Shown: positions 1-8,583, counted from the first letter of the stretch. The stretch: DNA of 19,286 nucleotides from JAQUQI01 sp041650035 (GCA_041650035.1 JBAZLY010000023.1:1-19286), one strand, 5' to 3'. Notes: a model not told the origin generated them from the sequence alone. Numbers and translations: made by a program.

Positions 1-558
1 AACACCTTTTCCTCATGGGCAGGCGCTTACAAGTGTCGCGCGCGGGTTCATGTTATTAATGACGGCGCGCAGGCGCTTGATCAGAGAAAAGGTTCTATAG
101 GAGACGTGATTTTTGCCATAGGCAGGAAAAAGATAAATACCGACATATTAGTCGTGGCAGGGGATAATTTGTTCGATTTCAGCCTGAACGGTTTTATTAA
201 GAAAGCCAGGGCCCATTCCCATGGTGTGTGGATAGGGCTTTTTGATGTTGGAGATAAGAATGCCGCCAAAAATTATGGGGTCGTGGGCCTGAATGAAGAT
301 TCGAGCATAGCCTCGTTTGAGGAAAAACCCGCTAAGCCTAAATCGACGCTCGCGGCCATGTGCCTTTACTATTTTCCCAAGGACAAAATAAGGATGTTAA
401 AAAAATATAAGTCCGGGAATAACCCTCTTGACCTCGCAGGGTCTTTTATAAAATGGCTTGCCGCCCGGGAACCTGTCTTTGGCCACATATTTCAGGGCGA
501 GTGGTTTGATATAGGCGACAAGAGGTTTTTAAAAAAAGCGCGCGCCATAAAATGGTAG
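1..558 (+). CDS. Sugar-1-phosphate nucleotidyltransferase, partial (5' end missing)
   Basis: The reading frame is open from base 1, so the gene starts upstream of the window. It looks like the RfbA/GlmU-type nucleotidyltransferase family, which joins a sugar-1-phosphate to an NTP to make an activated sugar such as dTDP-glucose. The visible protein has an INDG stretch, then a KGSIGD segment, then VVAGDNLFDFSL, where the Asp is the family's metal-binding residue. It ends with the usual EWFDIGDKRFLKKA. By comparison with the family, roughly the first 60 residues are lost, including the N-terminal nucleotide-binding GxGxR loop. The ATG at 106 is internal, because family sequence continues upstream of it. 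The true nucleotide and sugar specificity cannot be told from this part. It lies 69 bp upstream of metK on the same strand. Confidence 0.85.
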   Translation, partial: NTFSSWAGAYKCRARVHVINDGAQALDQRKGSIGDVIFAIGRKKINTDILVVAGDNLFDFSLNGFIKKARAHSHGVWIGLFDVGDKNAAKNYGVVGLNEDSSIASFEEKPAKPKSTLAAMCLYYFPKDKIRMLKKYKSGNNPLDLAGSFIKWLAAREPVFGHIFQGEWFDIGDKRFLKKARAIKW

Positions 559-613
559 GAAACAACCGCGGCCGGGTTTTTACTCTGGGTTATTGACAAT
601 GTCTGCTAAAAAA

Positions 614-619
614 AAGGAG
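614..619 (+). promoter_or_regulatory. Ribosome binding site fixing the TTG start of metK
   Basis: AAGGAG, directly after a run of A, ends 8 nt before the TTG at 628. It supports a non-ATG start, which also matches the normal N-terminus of the MetK family. Confidence 0.6.
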
Positions 620-627
620 AAGGCAAA

Positions 628-1773
628 TTGAAGAGAGAAAAACATCTTTTTACTTCAGAGTCGGTGACTGAAGGGCATCCGGATAAGATATGCGATCAGA
701 TATCCGATGCCGTATTAGACGCGATCTACGATAAGGACCCTAACGGCAGGGTTGCCTGCGAAGCGATGGTGACAACAGGCCTTGCCTTTGTCGCGGGAGA
801 GATAACAACCTCATGCTATGTTGACATACCGAGGATAGTTCGCAATACGATAAAAGGTATTGGATATACGGATGCTGCGTATGGTTTTGATTATCATACA
901 TGCGGTGTTGTTACCGCTGTTCAAGGGCAGTCTCCTGATATAGCGTTAGGCGTTGACACGGGTGGCGCCGGTGATCAGGGTATGATGTTTGGTTATGCTA
1001 CCGACGAGACCAAAGAGATGATGCCGCTTCCTATAAGCCTGGCGCATAAATTAACCCGCAGGCTCGCGGAGGTGCGCAAAAAAGGCATATTGAAATATTT
1101 GAGGCCTGACGGAAAGAGCCAGGTGACTGTGGAATATGATGATAAGGGCCCTAAAAGGATTGACGCGATAGTTATAAGCGCGCATCATGACCATAAGGCC
1201 AAAATGCAGGATATAAAAAAGGATATCAAAAAATATGTTATTGATCCTGCCTCGCCCACGGACATGATTGATAAGAACACGGTGATATATATAAATCCGA
1301 CAGGCAGGTTTGAGGTCGGCGGCCCCCAGGGGGACACGGGGGTTACTGGCAGGAAAATTATAGTGGATACTTATGGCGGCGTGGGCAGTCATGGGGGAGG
1401 CGCTTTTTCCGGTAAGGACCCCAGCAAGGTGGATCGTTCCGCATCATATATGGCCCGTTATATGGCAAAGAATATCGTCGCCGCCAAATTGGCGAGGAAA
1501 TGCGAGATACAAATAGCCTATGCTATCGGAGTGGCGGAACCTGTCAGCCTTAACGTAAATAGCAAAGGCACAGGCAAGATAAGCGATCGGAAACTTCAGA
1601 AGCTCTTATGGGAAAACTTTGACTTGACCCCAAGGGGTATCATAGACGGACTGAAACTAAGAAGGCCTATCTATAAAGAGACTGCCGCTTACGGGCATTT
1701 TGGCAGACCGTGTTTTACATGGGAGGATACCGATAAGGCCCGCCTTCTTTTCGAAAAGGGCAAGAGAATATAA
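628..1773 (+). CDS. metK: S-adenosylmethionine synthetase
   Basis: Makes S-adenosylmethionine (SAM) from methionine and ATP in the cytosol. The 381-residue protein is full length for the family. Visible signatures are ESVTEGHPDKICDQ (residues 11-24, ATP/metal-binding region), GAGDQGMMFGYA (113-124, MetK signature 1) and GGGAFSGKDPSKVDRSA (256-272, signature 2 and phosphate loop). The start is TTG, chosen for the AAGGAG 8 nt upstream and the typical N-terminus beginning just before the FTSESV segment. No SAM riboswitch is visible in the short 69-bp upstream gap. It is followed 43 bp later by ahcY, so SAM production and clearance of its methylation by-product are coupled in one probable operon. 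SAM also feeds the radical SAM enzymes further along the window. Confidence 0.97.
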   Translation: MKREKHLFTSESVTEGHPDKICDQISDAVLDAIYDKDPNGRVACEAMVTTGLAFVAGEITTSCYVDIPRIVRNTIKGIGYTDAAYGFDYHTCGVVTAVQGQSPDIALGVDTGGAGDQGMMFGYATDETKEMMPLPISLAHKLTRRLAEVRKKGILKYLRPDGKSQVTVEYDDKGPKRIDAIVISAHHDHKAKMQDIKKDIKKYVIDPASPTDMIDKNTVIYINPTGRFEVGGPQGDTGVTGRKIIVDTYGGVGSHGGGAFSGKDPSKVDRSASYMARYMAKNIVAAKLARKCEIQIAYAIGVAEPVSLNVNSKGTGKISDRKLQKLLWENFDLTPRGIIDGLKLRRPIYKETAAYGHFGRPCFTWEDTDKARLLFEKGKRI

Positions 1774-1816
1774 AATCAATATAAATTATAGAATAAAATA
1801 GAAAAATGAGGTTGGC

Positions 1817-3073
1817 ATGAAATATGATATAAAGGATATAAAGCTTGCCAGGCAAGGCAGGTTAAAAATTGAATGGGCAGGCAAGGATATGCCTGTGCTG
1901 GGTCTGATAAAAAACAGGTTTTCTAAAGAGAGGCCGCTTAACGGTATAAGGCTTAGCTGCTGTCTTCATGTTACGACAGAAACGGCCAATCTTGCCATAG
2001 CTTTAAAGGCTGCGGGCGCCCATATCGCCTTGTGCGCGTCCAATCCCTTAAGCACGCAAGATGATGTTGCCGCATCACTCGTGAAGGATTACGGCATACC
2101 GGTATTCGCCATTAAAGGTGAAGACAATAAGACATATTACAGGCATGTTAACGCTGTCCTTGATACGCGTCCTAATTTGACAATGGATGACGGGGCTGAC
2201 CTTGTATCGGCCGTGCATAAGCAGCGCAATGACCTGGCAAAGGATGTCCTGGCGGGGACAGAGGAAACGACAACAGGTGTTATAAGGTTAAGGGCCCTTC
2301 AAGACAAGGGCCTACTGCTTTTTCCGGTTATCGCGGTCAATGACGCCCAGACCAAGCATCTTTTTGACAATCGTTACGGGACGGGCCAGTCGACAATAGA
2401 TGGCATATTAAGGGCCACAAACAAACTCCTGGCTGGCTGTGTGTTTGTTGTTTGCGGTTATGGCTGGTGCGGCAGGGGTGTTGCCATGCGCGCCCGCGGT
2501 ACCGGTGCCAATGTGATTGTGACGGAGATAGACCCTCTAAGGGCGCTGGAGGCTGTTATGGATGGTTATAGAGTTATGCCTATTAAAGATGCTGCCAAGA
2601 TAGGCGATATATTCATTACCCTTACCGGCAATACGACGGTTATTGGCAAGGAACATTTTATGCTGATGAAAGATGGCGCTATTGTGGCAAATTCAGGGCA
2701 TTTTAACGTGGAGCTTGATATATCCGCGTTAAAGAGCAATTCAAAAGGTACAAGGCATATCAGGACATCAACGCAGGAGTATACCTTAAAGAACGGCAAG
2801 AGGATATATTTGCTTGGTGAGGGCAGGCTTATCAACCTCGCCAGCGCCGAAGGACACCCTGCCAGCGTTATGGACATGAGTTTTGCCAATCAGGCACTAT
2901 CTGCTGAATATGCCGTGAAGGAATCCGGTAACTTGCGAAGGCAGGTGTATGTCGTGCCTAAACATATTGATGAGCATATAGCATTCTTGAAGTTGAAGTC
3001 GATGGGCATTCGTATTGATTCCTTAACCGGCAGGCAGAGGCATTATCTTAAAAGCTGGGAACTGGGGACATGA
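1817..3073 (+). CDS. ahcY: Adenosylhomocysteinase (SAH hydrolase)
   Basis: Splits S-adenosylhomocysteine, the inhibitory product of SAM-dependent methylation, into adenosine and homocysteine, using bound NAD. At 418 residues it is the short form. Seen in order: LHVTTETA (50-57), SNPLSTQDDVAA (75-86), DDGADLV (124-130), the GTEETTTG segment (147-154) with the catalytic-region Glu, FDNRYG (183-188), a Rossmann loop GYGWCGRG (214-221), and the late HPASVMDMSFANQ segment. The C-terminus ends in a short tail without the Lys-Tyr ending of the eukaryotic form. The ATG has a weak TGAGGT ribosome site 4 nt before it. Its TGA stop overlaps the ATG of the next gene (ATGA), so translation is probably coupled to the first pilT-like gene. 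Confidence 0.96.
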   Translation: MKYDIKDIKLARQGRLKIEWAGKDMPVLGLIKNRFSKERPLNGIRLSCCLHVTTETANLAIALKAAGAHIALCASNPLSTQDDVAASLVKDYGIPVFAIKGEDNKTYYRHVNAVLDTRPNLTMDDGADLVSAVHKQRNDLAKDVLAGTEETTTGVIRLRALQDKGLLLFPVIAVNDAQTKHLFDNRYGTGQSTIDGILRATNKLLAGCVFVVCGYGWCGRGVAMRARGTGANVIVTEIDPLRALEAVMDGYRVMPIKDAAKIGDIFITLTGNTTVIGKEHFMLMKDGAIVANSGHFNVELDISALKSNSKGTRHIRTSTQEYTLKNGKRIYLLGEGRLINLASAEGHPASVMDMSFANQALSAEYAVKESGNLRRQVYVVPKHIDEHIAFLKLKSMGIRIDSLTGRQRHYLKSWELGT

Positions 3074-4158
3074 GGATAGACGATTATCTTAGGCAGATGG
3101 TTGACAAAGGGGCGTCGGATCTGTATCTGAAGTCAGGCAGTGCACCTGTTTTAAGGGTGGATGATGCCTTGTGCCCTTTGTCCACCGAAAAACTTCATGC
3201 CGCCGGTATTAATGATATTATCGCTTCACTCTTGTCGGAGGAACAGAGATGCCGGTTCAATTCGGATAAAGAATTTGACGGGGCCCGCAGTGTCCCGGAC
3301 CTTGGCAGGTTCCGGTTTAATATTTATATGCAACGCGGGACAGCGGCCATGACATTCCGCTCCATAAAGACAGAGATCCCTGCGTTTGAAGGCCTGAACC
3401 TGCCCGCCGATGTCCTGCGAGGCCTTGTTTCTCAAAAGAGAGGACTTATTCTTGTTACCGGATATGCCGGGTGTGGAAAATCGACAACTATCGCGTCTAT
3501 GATAAATTATATTAATGAAAATTTCAGCAGGCATATTATTACTGTTGAAGACCCTATCGAATTTGTTCATACAGATATAAAGTCCATAATATCTCAAAGG
3601 GAGATAGGTGCCGATACAATTGATTTCAGAAAGGCCCTGCGCCATATAATAAGGCAGAGCCCTGATATAATAGTTATCGGGGAGATGCGGGATGCCGTTA
3701 CCATGCAGACAGCTATTATGGCGGCGGAGACTGGGCACCTGGTCTTTAGCAGTCTTCATACCGTGGACGCCGCCCAGACCGTGGATAGGATAATGAATTT
3801 CTTTCCGATTCATGCTTATCCCCAGATCCGTATGAGGTTAAGCAGGTTGTTAAAAGGTATTATATCCATGAGGCTTGTTCCGAGAAGCGATAAACCCGGC
3901 AGGGTGCCGGCGTGTGAGATAATGCTGTCAACGCCTACCATAAAGAAATGTATTGCCGAAGGAAATACCGGTCAGCTCGCCTCTCTCATAGAAGAAGGCG
4001 CTATTTTTGGGATGCGTTCGTTTAATCAGTCTTTGACCACCCTGCTTAAGAATTCCGTTATAAGCAAGGAATCAGCTTTGGCGTATGCCTCTAACCTTGA
4101 GGAACTGATCCTGCGGCTCAAGAATATCATGCCCGGGGGCGGAGACCGCGCCCGGTAA
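3070..4158 (+). CDS. PilT-like twitching ATPase, copy 1 (divergent)
   Basis: A secretion-type hexameric ATPase of the PilT/PilU class, which works at the cytoplasmic base of type IV pili and drives retraction. The 362 residues are normal length. Walker A is GYAGCGKSTT (131-140), the Asp box is ITVEDPIEFVH (157-167), Walker B is DIIVIGEMRD (199-208) and the His box begins TGHLVFSSLH (221-230). The ATPase core looks intact. The C-terminal AIRNLIRE motif, needed for retraction by classical PilT, is degenerate here: TIKKCIAE (290-297). The downstream paralogue keeps it. This makes copy 1 the likelier PilU-like or accessory motor. Start ATG overlaps the ahcY stop by 4 nt. No pilin or pilus assembly gene lies in the window. 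Confidence 0.88.
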   Translation: MRIDDYLRQMVDKGASDLYLKSGSAPVLRVDDALCPLSTEKLHAAGINDIIASLLSEEQRCRFNSDKEFDGARSVPDLGRFRFNIYMQRGTAAMTFRSIKTEIPAFEGLNLPADVLRGLVSQKRGLILVTGYAGCGKSTTIASMINYINENFSRHIITVEDPIEFVHTDIKSIISQREIGADTIDFRKALRHIIRQSPDIIVIGEMRDAVTMQTAIMAAETGHLVFSSLHTVDAAQTVDRIMNFFPIHAYPQIRMRLSRLLKGIISMRLVPRSDKPGRVPACEIMLSTPTIKKCIAEGNTGQLASLIEEGAIFGMRSFNQSLTTLLKNSVISKESALAYASNLEELILRLKNIMPGGGDRAR

Positions 4159-4209
4159 GCTTTTATCGCCGTGTTACGCGGGATACACCGCATATAATAA
4201 GGAGATAGA

Positions 4210-5265
4210 ATGGTCAATATTGATATTAAAGACCTCTTAAGGCATGCTGTTGAAAGAGACGCCTCCGACCTGCATCTGACGGAAGGGCTTCCGCCGACAT
4301 TAAGGGTAGACGGTGCCCTGCAGCACACCTCGTACTCCGCTCTATCAAGAGAGGATTGTAAGAGGATAATATACTCTATCCTGAATGATAACCAAAAAGT
4401 GAGGTTTGAGACCGAGCTCGAATTGGATTTTTCCATATGTGTGCCCGATCTCTCAAGATTCAGGGTTAACGTTCACATGCAAAGAGGCAGTATAGAAGCC
4501 GCTTTCAGGGTTATACCTTCAAAGGTCAAGTCCATAGAAGAGCTCGGCCTGCCGGCGATTGTGGCGGACCTCGCGTTGCGTTCCAACGGTTTGGTTCTGG
4601 CTACAGGGCCTACCGGTATGGGAAAAAGCACGACCCTCGCGGCCATGGTGGATCTGATCAATACGCAGAGGCAGGCCCTGATCGTAAGCATTGAAGACCC
4701 TATTGAGTATGTGCATAGCAACAAGAAGAGCATTATCAAACAAAGGGAGGTAGGCTCTGACACTAAGAGTTTTGCCAATGCCCTGAAACATGCCTTACGC
4801 CAGGACCCTGATGTGATACTCGTTGGCGAGATGAGAGACCTTGAGACAATATCCACTGCTGTAACCGCCGCCGAGACAGGCCATCTTGTGTTGAGCACCT
4901 TGCACACGCCCGACGCGCCCCAGACAATAGACCGGCTGATAGATATATTCCCGCCCCATCAGCAAAAACAGATAATGATACAGCTTGCCGGATCCCTGCA
5001 GGGTGTTATATGCCAGCAGCTTTTGCCCAAGAAAAACGGTAACGGCAGGGTTGTTGCCTGCGAGGTAATGACAGCCACCTCCGCTGTAAGAAGCCTTATA
5101 CGGGAGCAAAAAACCGAACAGCTGCCCACCGTTATTCAGACAAGCGCTAAAAGCGGCATGGTAACAATGGACAAGGCCCTGAAGATGCTTTACGAGGCAT
5201 CGCTTATTGACGAAGAGACTTTTAGCAGCAGATTGAAAGACAAGGGAGACCTTGACATAATATGA
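4210..5265 (+). CDS. pilT: Type IV pilus retraction ATPase PilT, copy 2
   Basis: Cytoplasmic hexameric ATPase that disassembles the pilus for twitching motility or DNA uptake. The 351 residues carry Walker A GPTGMGKST (133-141), Asp box IEDPIEYVH (161-169), Walker B DVILVGEMRD (201-210), His box TGHLVLSTLHT (223-233) and AVRSLIRE (292-299), close to the classical AIRNLIRE retraction motif. It is therefore the better candidate for the true PilT of the pair. AAGGAG at 4199-4204 sits 5 nt before the ATG, so it can be translated independently of copy 1. The two copies align along their whole length, pointing to an old tandem duplication. Its TGA overlaps the ATG of pfkA. Confidence 0.93.
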   Translation: MVNIDIKDLLRHAVERDASDLHLTEGLPPTLRVDGALQHTSYSALSREDCKRIIYSILNDNQKVRFETELELDFSICVPDLSRFRVNVHMQRGSIEAAFRVIPSKVKSIEELGLPAIVADLALRSNGLVLATGPTGMGKSTTLAAMVDLINTQRQALIVSIEDPIEYVHSNKKSIIKQREVGSDTKSFANALKHALRQDPDVILVGEMRDLETISTAVTAAETGHLVLSTLHTPDAPQTIDRLIDIFPPHQQKQIMIQLAGSLQGVICQQLLPKKNGNGRVVACEVMTATSAVRSLIREQKTEQLPTVIQTSAKSGMVTMDKALKMLYEASLIDEETFSSRLKDKGDLDII

Positions 5266-6233
5266 ATAAACTAAAGAGATTGGCGTTTTTGACAAGCGGT
5301 GGAGATTGCGCAGGCATGAATAGCGCTATAAGGAGTATTACAAGGACGGCCCTATATTATGGTATCAGGCCGTTTGCGGTAATGCGGGGATATGACGGAC
5401 TTATCAAGGGCGATTTCAGGGAATTCGACAGGCGTTCCGTGAGCAGTATTATGAACCTGGGAGGCACAATAATAAAAACAGCGCGTTCACAGGAGTTTAT
5501 GACGAAAAAAGGCCGGATTAAGGCTGTCAAGAATTTGAAAACCCGTAATATCAACGCGCTTATTGTTATAGGCGGAAACGGTTCGTTCCAGGGCGCGCAC
5601 ACGTTATGCCTTGAATCAGATATACGTTGTATAGGCGTGCCTGGGACCATAGATAATGATATTAATGGGACCGATTTTACCATTGGGTCATTTACCGCTG
5701 TTGGCGTGGCTCTTGACGCTATAGATAAAATAAGGGATACGTCCACAAGCCTTGAAAGGATATTTGTCGTTGAAGTAATGGGTCGTGAGAGCGGGTATAT
5801 AGCTATGCGGGTCGCTCTTGCCGGCGGTGCTGAAGACGTTCTTTTGCCGGAAAAAAGGCCCGATATCAAGGCCATATGCTCGGAGATAAAGGCCGCGCGC
5901 AAGAAAGGTAAGGTAAGCTGGATACTTGTTGTTGCTGAAGGCGCTGGAAAGGGCCATAAAATAGCAAGGACCATTGAGCGGCTTACGGGTTATGAAGCAA
6001 GAGTAACGGTATTAGGGCATATACAGAGAGGAGGCGCCCCGAATGCCATTGACAGGATACTTGCCTCGAGGCTTGGTTCAGCGGCGGTAACATCACTGAT
6101 TGCCGGTGAAAGCGATAAGATGGTTGGTGTTGTTTCCAATAAGGTAGTTCTTACCGATATAGCAAAGGCATGCGAGAAAAAACATGATCTGGAAGATGAC
6201 CTCTACCGGCTTTTAAAGATATTGGAAGCCTGA
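5262..6233 (+). CDS. pfkA: 6-phosphofructokinase with Asn in the GGDGS loop
   Basis: Phosphorylates fructose-6-phosphate to fructose-1,6-bisphosphate, the committed glycolytic step. The 323 residues match bacterial PfkA in length. Visible are LTSGGDCAGMN (10-20), PGTIDND (127-133) with the catalytic Asp at 131, VVEVMGRESGY (169-179), and GHIQRGG near the C-terminus, which holds phosphosugar-binding residues. The loop normally read GGDGS is GGNGS (104-108), so the Mg-ATP-binding Asp (Asp103 in E. coli) is Asn106. The Gly after it and the PGTIDND form point to ATP rather than pyrophosphate as donor. The start overlaps the pilT copy 2 stop (ATGA). The product can feed the aldolase encoded at 9448. 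Confidence 0.93.
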   Translation: MNKLKRLAFLTSGGDCAGMNSAIRSITRTALYYGIRPFAVMRGYDGLIKGDFREFDRRSVSSIMNLGGTIIKTARSQEFMTKKGRIKAVKNLKTRNINALIVIGGNGSFQGAHTLCLESDIRCIGVPGTIDNDINGTDFTIGSFTAVGVALDAIDKIRDTSTSLERIFVVEVMGRESGYIAMRVALAGGAEDVLLPEKRPDIKAICSEIKAARKKGKVSWILVVAEGAGKGHKIARTIERLTGYEARVTVLGHIQRGGAPNAIDRILASRLGSAAVTSLIAGESDKMVGVVSNKVVLTDIAKACEKKHDLEDDLYRLLKILEA

Positions 6234-6245
6234 TAGGATTTTTTT
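6203..6245 (+). terminator. Probable intrinsic terminator overlapping the pfkA stop
   Basis: GGCTT (6208-6212) pairs with AAGCC (6226-6230). An outer CTA/TAG pairing (6203-6205 with 6234-6236) flanks a small internal loop, and T7 follows at 6239-6245. The pfkA stop codon lies inside the hairpin. The 13-nt loop makes the stem modest, so this is a fair but not certain call. It would end the metK-to-pfkA transcript. Confidence 0.4.
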
Positions 6246-6355
6246 ATAAATATTCTCGTTTTGTCCTCAAGACACAACCTCACCTGCTTAAAACCGTGCA
6301 GATGGCATAAGAAGATATTATTGTTCTTTTAAGAATGCATGGGCGAGAATGCCCC

Positions 6356-7441
6356 TTAGCGTCTTAAAAGTCTGATAGCAATGAGAGTGAATAATATATT
6401 GGGCAGATGCGCGGCAACAAGAGGCGGCAGTAAGCCGCCTTTGCCTACAGCGAGGGATATATAAATAGAACCGTAGAAAAAAAGCCCGATAAATATGCTT
6501 ATGCCAATACCCGACATGGCGCCGCCTCTTGTTGTTGACATCGCAAATGGTATGCCTAACAGCATAATGATGACTGGCACGAACGGCATGGCCGTCTTAA
6601 AGTAGAGGTCGGTTTTCATACTGTTAAGGACTTTAGAATTGGGGCCGGATATTCTGGCGATGTGGTTTTTAAGCTCCCTGTAATTCATGCAACCCGCCCG
6701 GAATTCGAATTTATGCAGTTGTTCTGGTGACTCGGCGAAATCTATGACTTTTTGCGCGAAGACAAGCGGACTACCTGCTGATTTGCCCAAGGCGTCAAAC
6801 CTGTATATTACGCAGTCATAGAATATCCATGTCCCGTCTCTCCACAGGGCCTTCGCGGACAATATCTTTCTGCGTATCCTAAGGTTATCGTCGCGTTCGA
6901 TAATTATTATGCCTGACATTTTATTATCTTCAATATTAAGTTCCTGGGCGTAAACAAGCTGATTTTTTTTACCGTAGTAAGTCATGTCCTTCACGGTGGA
7001 CATTTTTTTCGAAGGCCCGGGGTTTGATTTTATATATTCTGATTTGATCCTTTCGGCCCTTACGGACCCGTCCGGGACAATGGTCTCATTCATGAGGAAG
7101 TTTAAAAGCCCAAGCATTACCGATATGATAAATACGGGCAGTAAGAGTTGTCTTATGCTGATCCCGCAGGCCTTGACGGCTGTCAACTCATTGTTCCTGT
7201 TAAATATGCTAAGCATGTATACCACGGCGAGAAGAGACGCTATAGGCAGGGTTTGCACAAAGATAGCGGGTATAAATGAGCCGTAATATTGGGACAATAT
7301 CGGAATGGATACCCTATTGCGCAATATGTCCTCAAGGTTGGCAAACACATCGGCAACAACATACAGGAATATAAATAGAAATAAACAATAAACCAGCGGA
7401 AGTATATAATTTCTTATAACATATTTATCGAGTATTTTCAT
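6356..7441 (-). CDS. lptG: LptF/LptG family LPS-export permease (second of pair)
   Basis: One half of the inner-membrane permease that, with the LptB ATPase, extracts lipopolysaccharide and passes it to the periplasmic Lpt bridge. The 361 residues show the family layout: three N-terminal membrane segments (about 12-33, 53-80, 100-118), a soluble periplasmic middle of the jellyroll type, and three C-terminal membrane segments. NRNNELTAVKACGIS (81-95) is the conserved cytoplasmic loop that contacts LptB. It follows lptF by 9 nt on the same strand. The F/G assignment rests mainly on gene order, since the two are paralogues. No lptB, lptC or lptA is in the window. Confidence 0.88.
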   Translation of the reverse strand: MKILDKYVIRNYILPLVYCLFLFIFLYVVADVFANLEDILRNRVSIPILSQYYGSFIPAIFVQTLPIASLLAVVYMLSIFNRNNELTAVKACGISIRQLLLPVFIISVMLGLLNFLMNETIVPDGSVRAERIKSEYIKSNPGPSKKMSTVKDMTYYGKKNQLVYAQELNIEDNKMSGIIIIERDDNLRIRRKILSAKALWRDGTWIFYDCVIYRFDALGKSAGSPLVFAQKVIDFAESPEQLHKFEFRAGCMNYRELKNHIARISGPNSKVLNSMKTDLYFKTAMPFVPVIIMLLGIPFAMSTTRGGAMSGIGISIFIGLFFYGSIYISLAVGKGGLLPPLVAAHLPNILFTLIAIRLLRR

Positions 7442-7450
7442 AACGATCGC

Positions 7451-8566
7451 TTACCGTTCAATAATACAGGATGTTAATACTAATCCTATAATAAGATAGA
7501 CTATGTTTGCCGCCCATACACCGGCTATTGGAGGTATTATATTACGTAATGCCAATGCCATGCCGCCGAATAGCATGAAATAATATAAGACCAGCACGAT
7601 CAGGCTGATGGCAAAACCCACAGATTTTTCCCGTCTTTTGGTATTTATCGCAAGCGGCAATGCCACTAAAACGAAAACAAAGCTTGAGAATGCCATGGAG
7701 ATCTTCCTGTGTATCTCGGTAAGTCTCTCGTTTATATTGGTCTTGATATATTCAGGGCTTTTGCCGGATGATTTTAACGCCGCTATATCTTCCTTCAGCT
7801 CTTTGATTGTCATTGATTTCGGTTTTTTTTCAATATTATCCAGCGAGATGCCCTTTTCCGTGTTCAGTGTTATGTCGTAGGTCTTGAAAGTCAGTTTATA
7901 AAACACGCTTGGATCGTCGGGATTGGGTTCGTCAACCGAACCGTTCGATAACCTCAAGGTTATGGCCCCACTGCCTTGGTTGAGTATGAATTCCCCCCCC
8001 TCCGCGATAATGGTCCGCGCCGGGCCATTATCCTGCAGATGATAGATGAGAACACCTTCGAGCTTATTGCCTTCGATCCTGTCGAGTCTTACTATGTAAC
8101 CTTTGAATGCCTTTATGAACACGCCCGGCTCAAGGCAGGCCGTTGGGTTTTTTAACGCTACGCTTTTGATCAATTTATAAGATGCATAATGCGAGGCGGG
8201 TAAGACCGTATTGTTCAAATAGACAGATGCGAGGCTTATGATAAAGGCGACGGTTATAACCGGCAAACCTATCTTGTAAAGGCTGATGCCGCTTGCCTTC
8301 ATTGCGATAACCTCATTATCAGAGGCAAGCCTGCTAAAACAGATCATCGTTGCTGTCAGCAGGGCCATCGGTATAGTGTAACTTAGTATATAGGGGGTAA
8401 GGTAGAAGAATAATTTCATTATATCAAATATATGAACCCCTTTGTTTATCATGAGATCGGCAAGTTTGAATATATTGCCTATCAACAGAACAAAGGTGAA
8501 TACTGCCAGGGCGGCGGCCAGCGGGGAGAACAACTCTTTTAATACATAATTCCTTAATATTCTCAT
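7451..8566 (-). CDS. lptF: LptF/LptG family LPS-export permease (first of pair)
   Basis: The partner permease of the Lpt exporter. The 371 residues have N-terminal membrane segments at about 15-37, 52-78 and 98-118, a periplasmic domain of about 140 residues, and three C-terminal membrane segments. The loop ASDNEVIAMKASGIS (81-95) matches the paralogue's loop position for position, as expected for the two LptB-contacting subunits. It lies 17 nt after comF and 9 nt before lptG, so the three are probably one transcript. No strong ribosome site is seen before the ATG. A run of eight G on the coding strand (8 C on + near 7993) lies inside the gene and is in frame. Confidence 0.88.
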   Translation of the reverse strand: MRILRNYVLKELFSPLAAALAVFTFVLLIGNIFKLADLMINKGVHIFDIMKLFFYLTPYILSYTIPMALLTATMICFSRLASDNEVIAMKASGISLYKIGLPVITVAFIISLASVYLNNTVLPASHYASYKLIKSVALKNPTACLEPGVFIKAFKGYIVRLDRIEGNKLEGVLIYHLQDNGPARTIIAEGGEFILNQGSGAITLRLSNGSVDEPNPDDPSVFYKLTFKTYDITLNTEKGISLDNIEKKPKSMTIKELKEDIAALKSSGKSPEYIKTNINERLTEIHRKISMAFSSFVFVLVALPLAINTKRREKSVGFAISLIVLVLYYFMLFGGMALALRNIIPPIAGVWAANIVYLIIGLVLTSCIIER

Positions 8567-8583
8567 TGTGCAATCAAGTGTTA

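Noticed and set aside
571..581. Weak hairpin with T5 after the nucleotidyltransferase gene
   Set aside because: Only an AACC/GGTT stem of 4 bp can be drawn, too weak to call a terminator.
559..627. SAM riboswitch or promoter before metK
   Set aside because: Only 69 bp are available and no riboswitch core is seen. TTGACA at 593-598 has no -10 at the right distance.
3226..3813. 195-codon open frame on the - strand inside pilT copy 1
   Set aside because: It is antisense to the Walker A and B region of a clear ATPase gene and has no family features.
4159..4209. Internal promoter before pilT copy 2 (TATAAT at 4193-4198)
   Set aside because: No -35-like hexamer at 16-18 bp upstream; the TATAAT overlaps the AT-rich start of the ribosome site region.
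5357..5974. 205-codon open frame on the - strand inside pfkA
   Set aside because: It is fully antisense to conserved pfkA motifs and has no recognisable domain; a shadow frame.
6325..6354. Near-palindrome TTCTTTTAAGAA and a GGGC/GCCC hairpin after lptG
   Set aside because: Loops are too small or stems only 4 bp, and no T run follows on the - strand.
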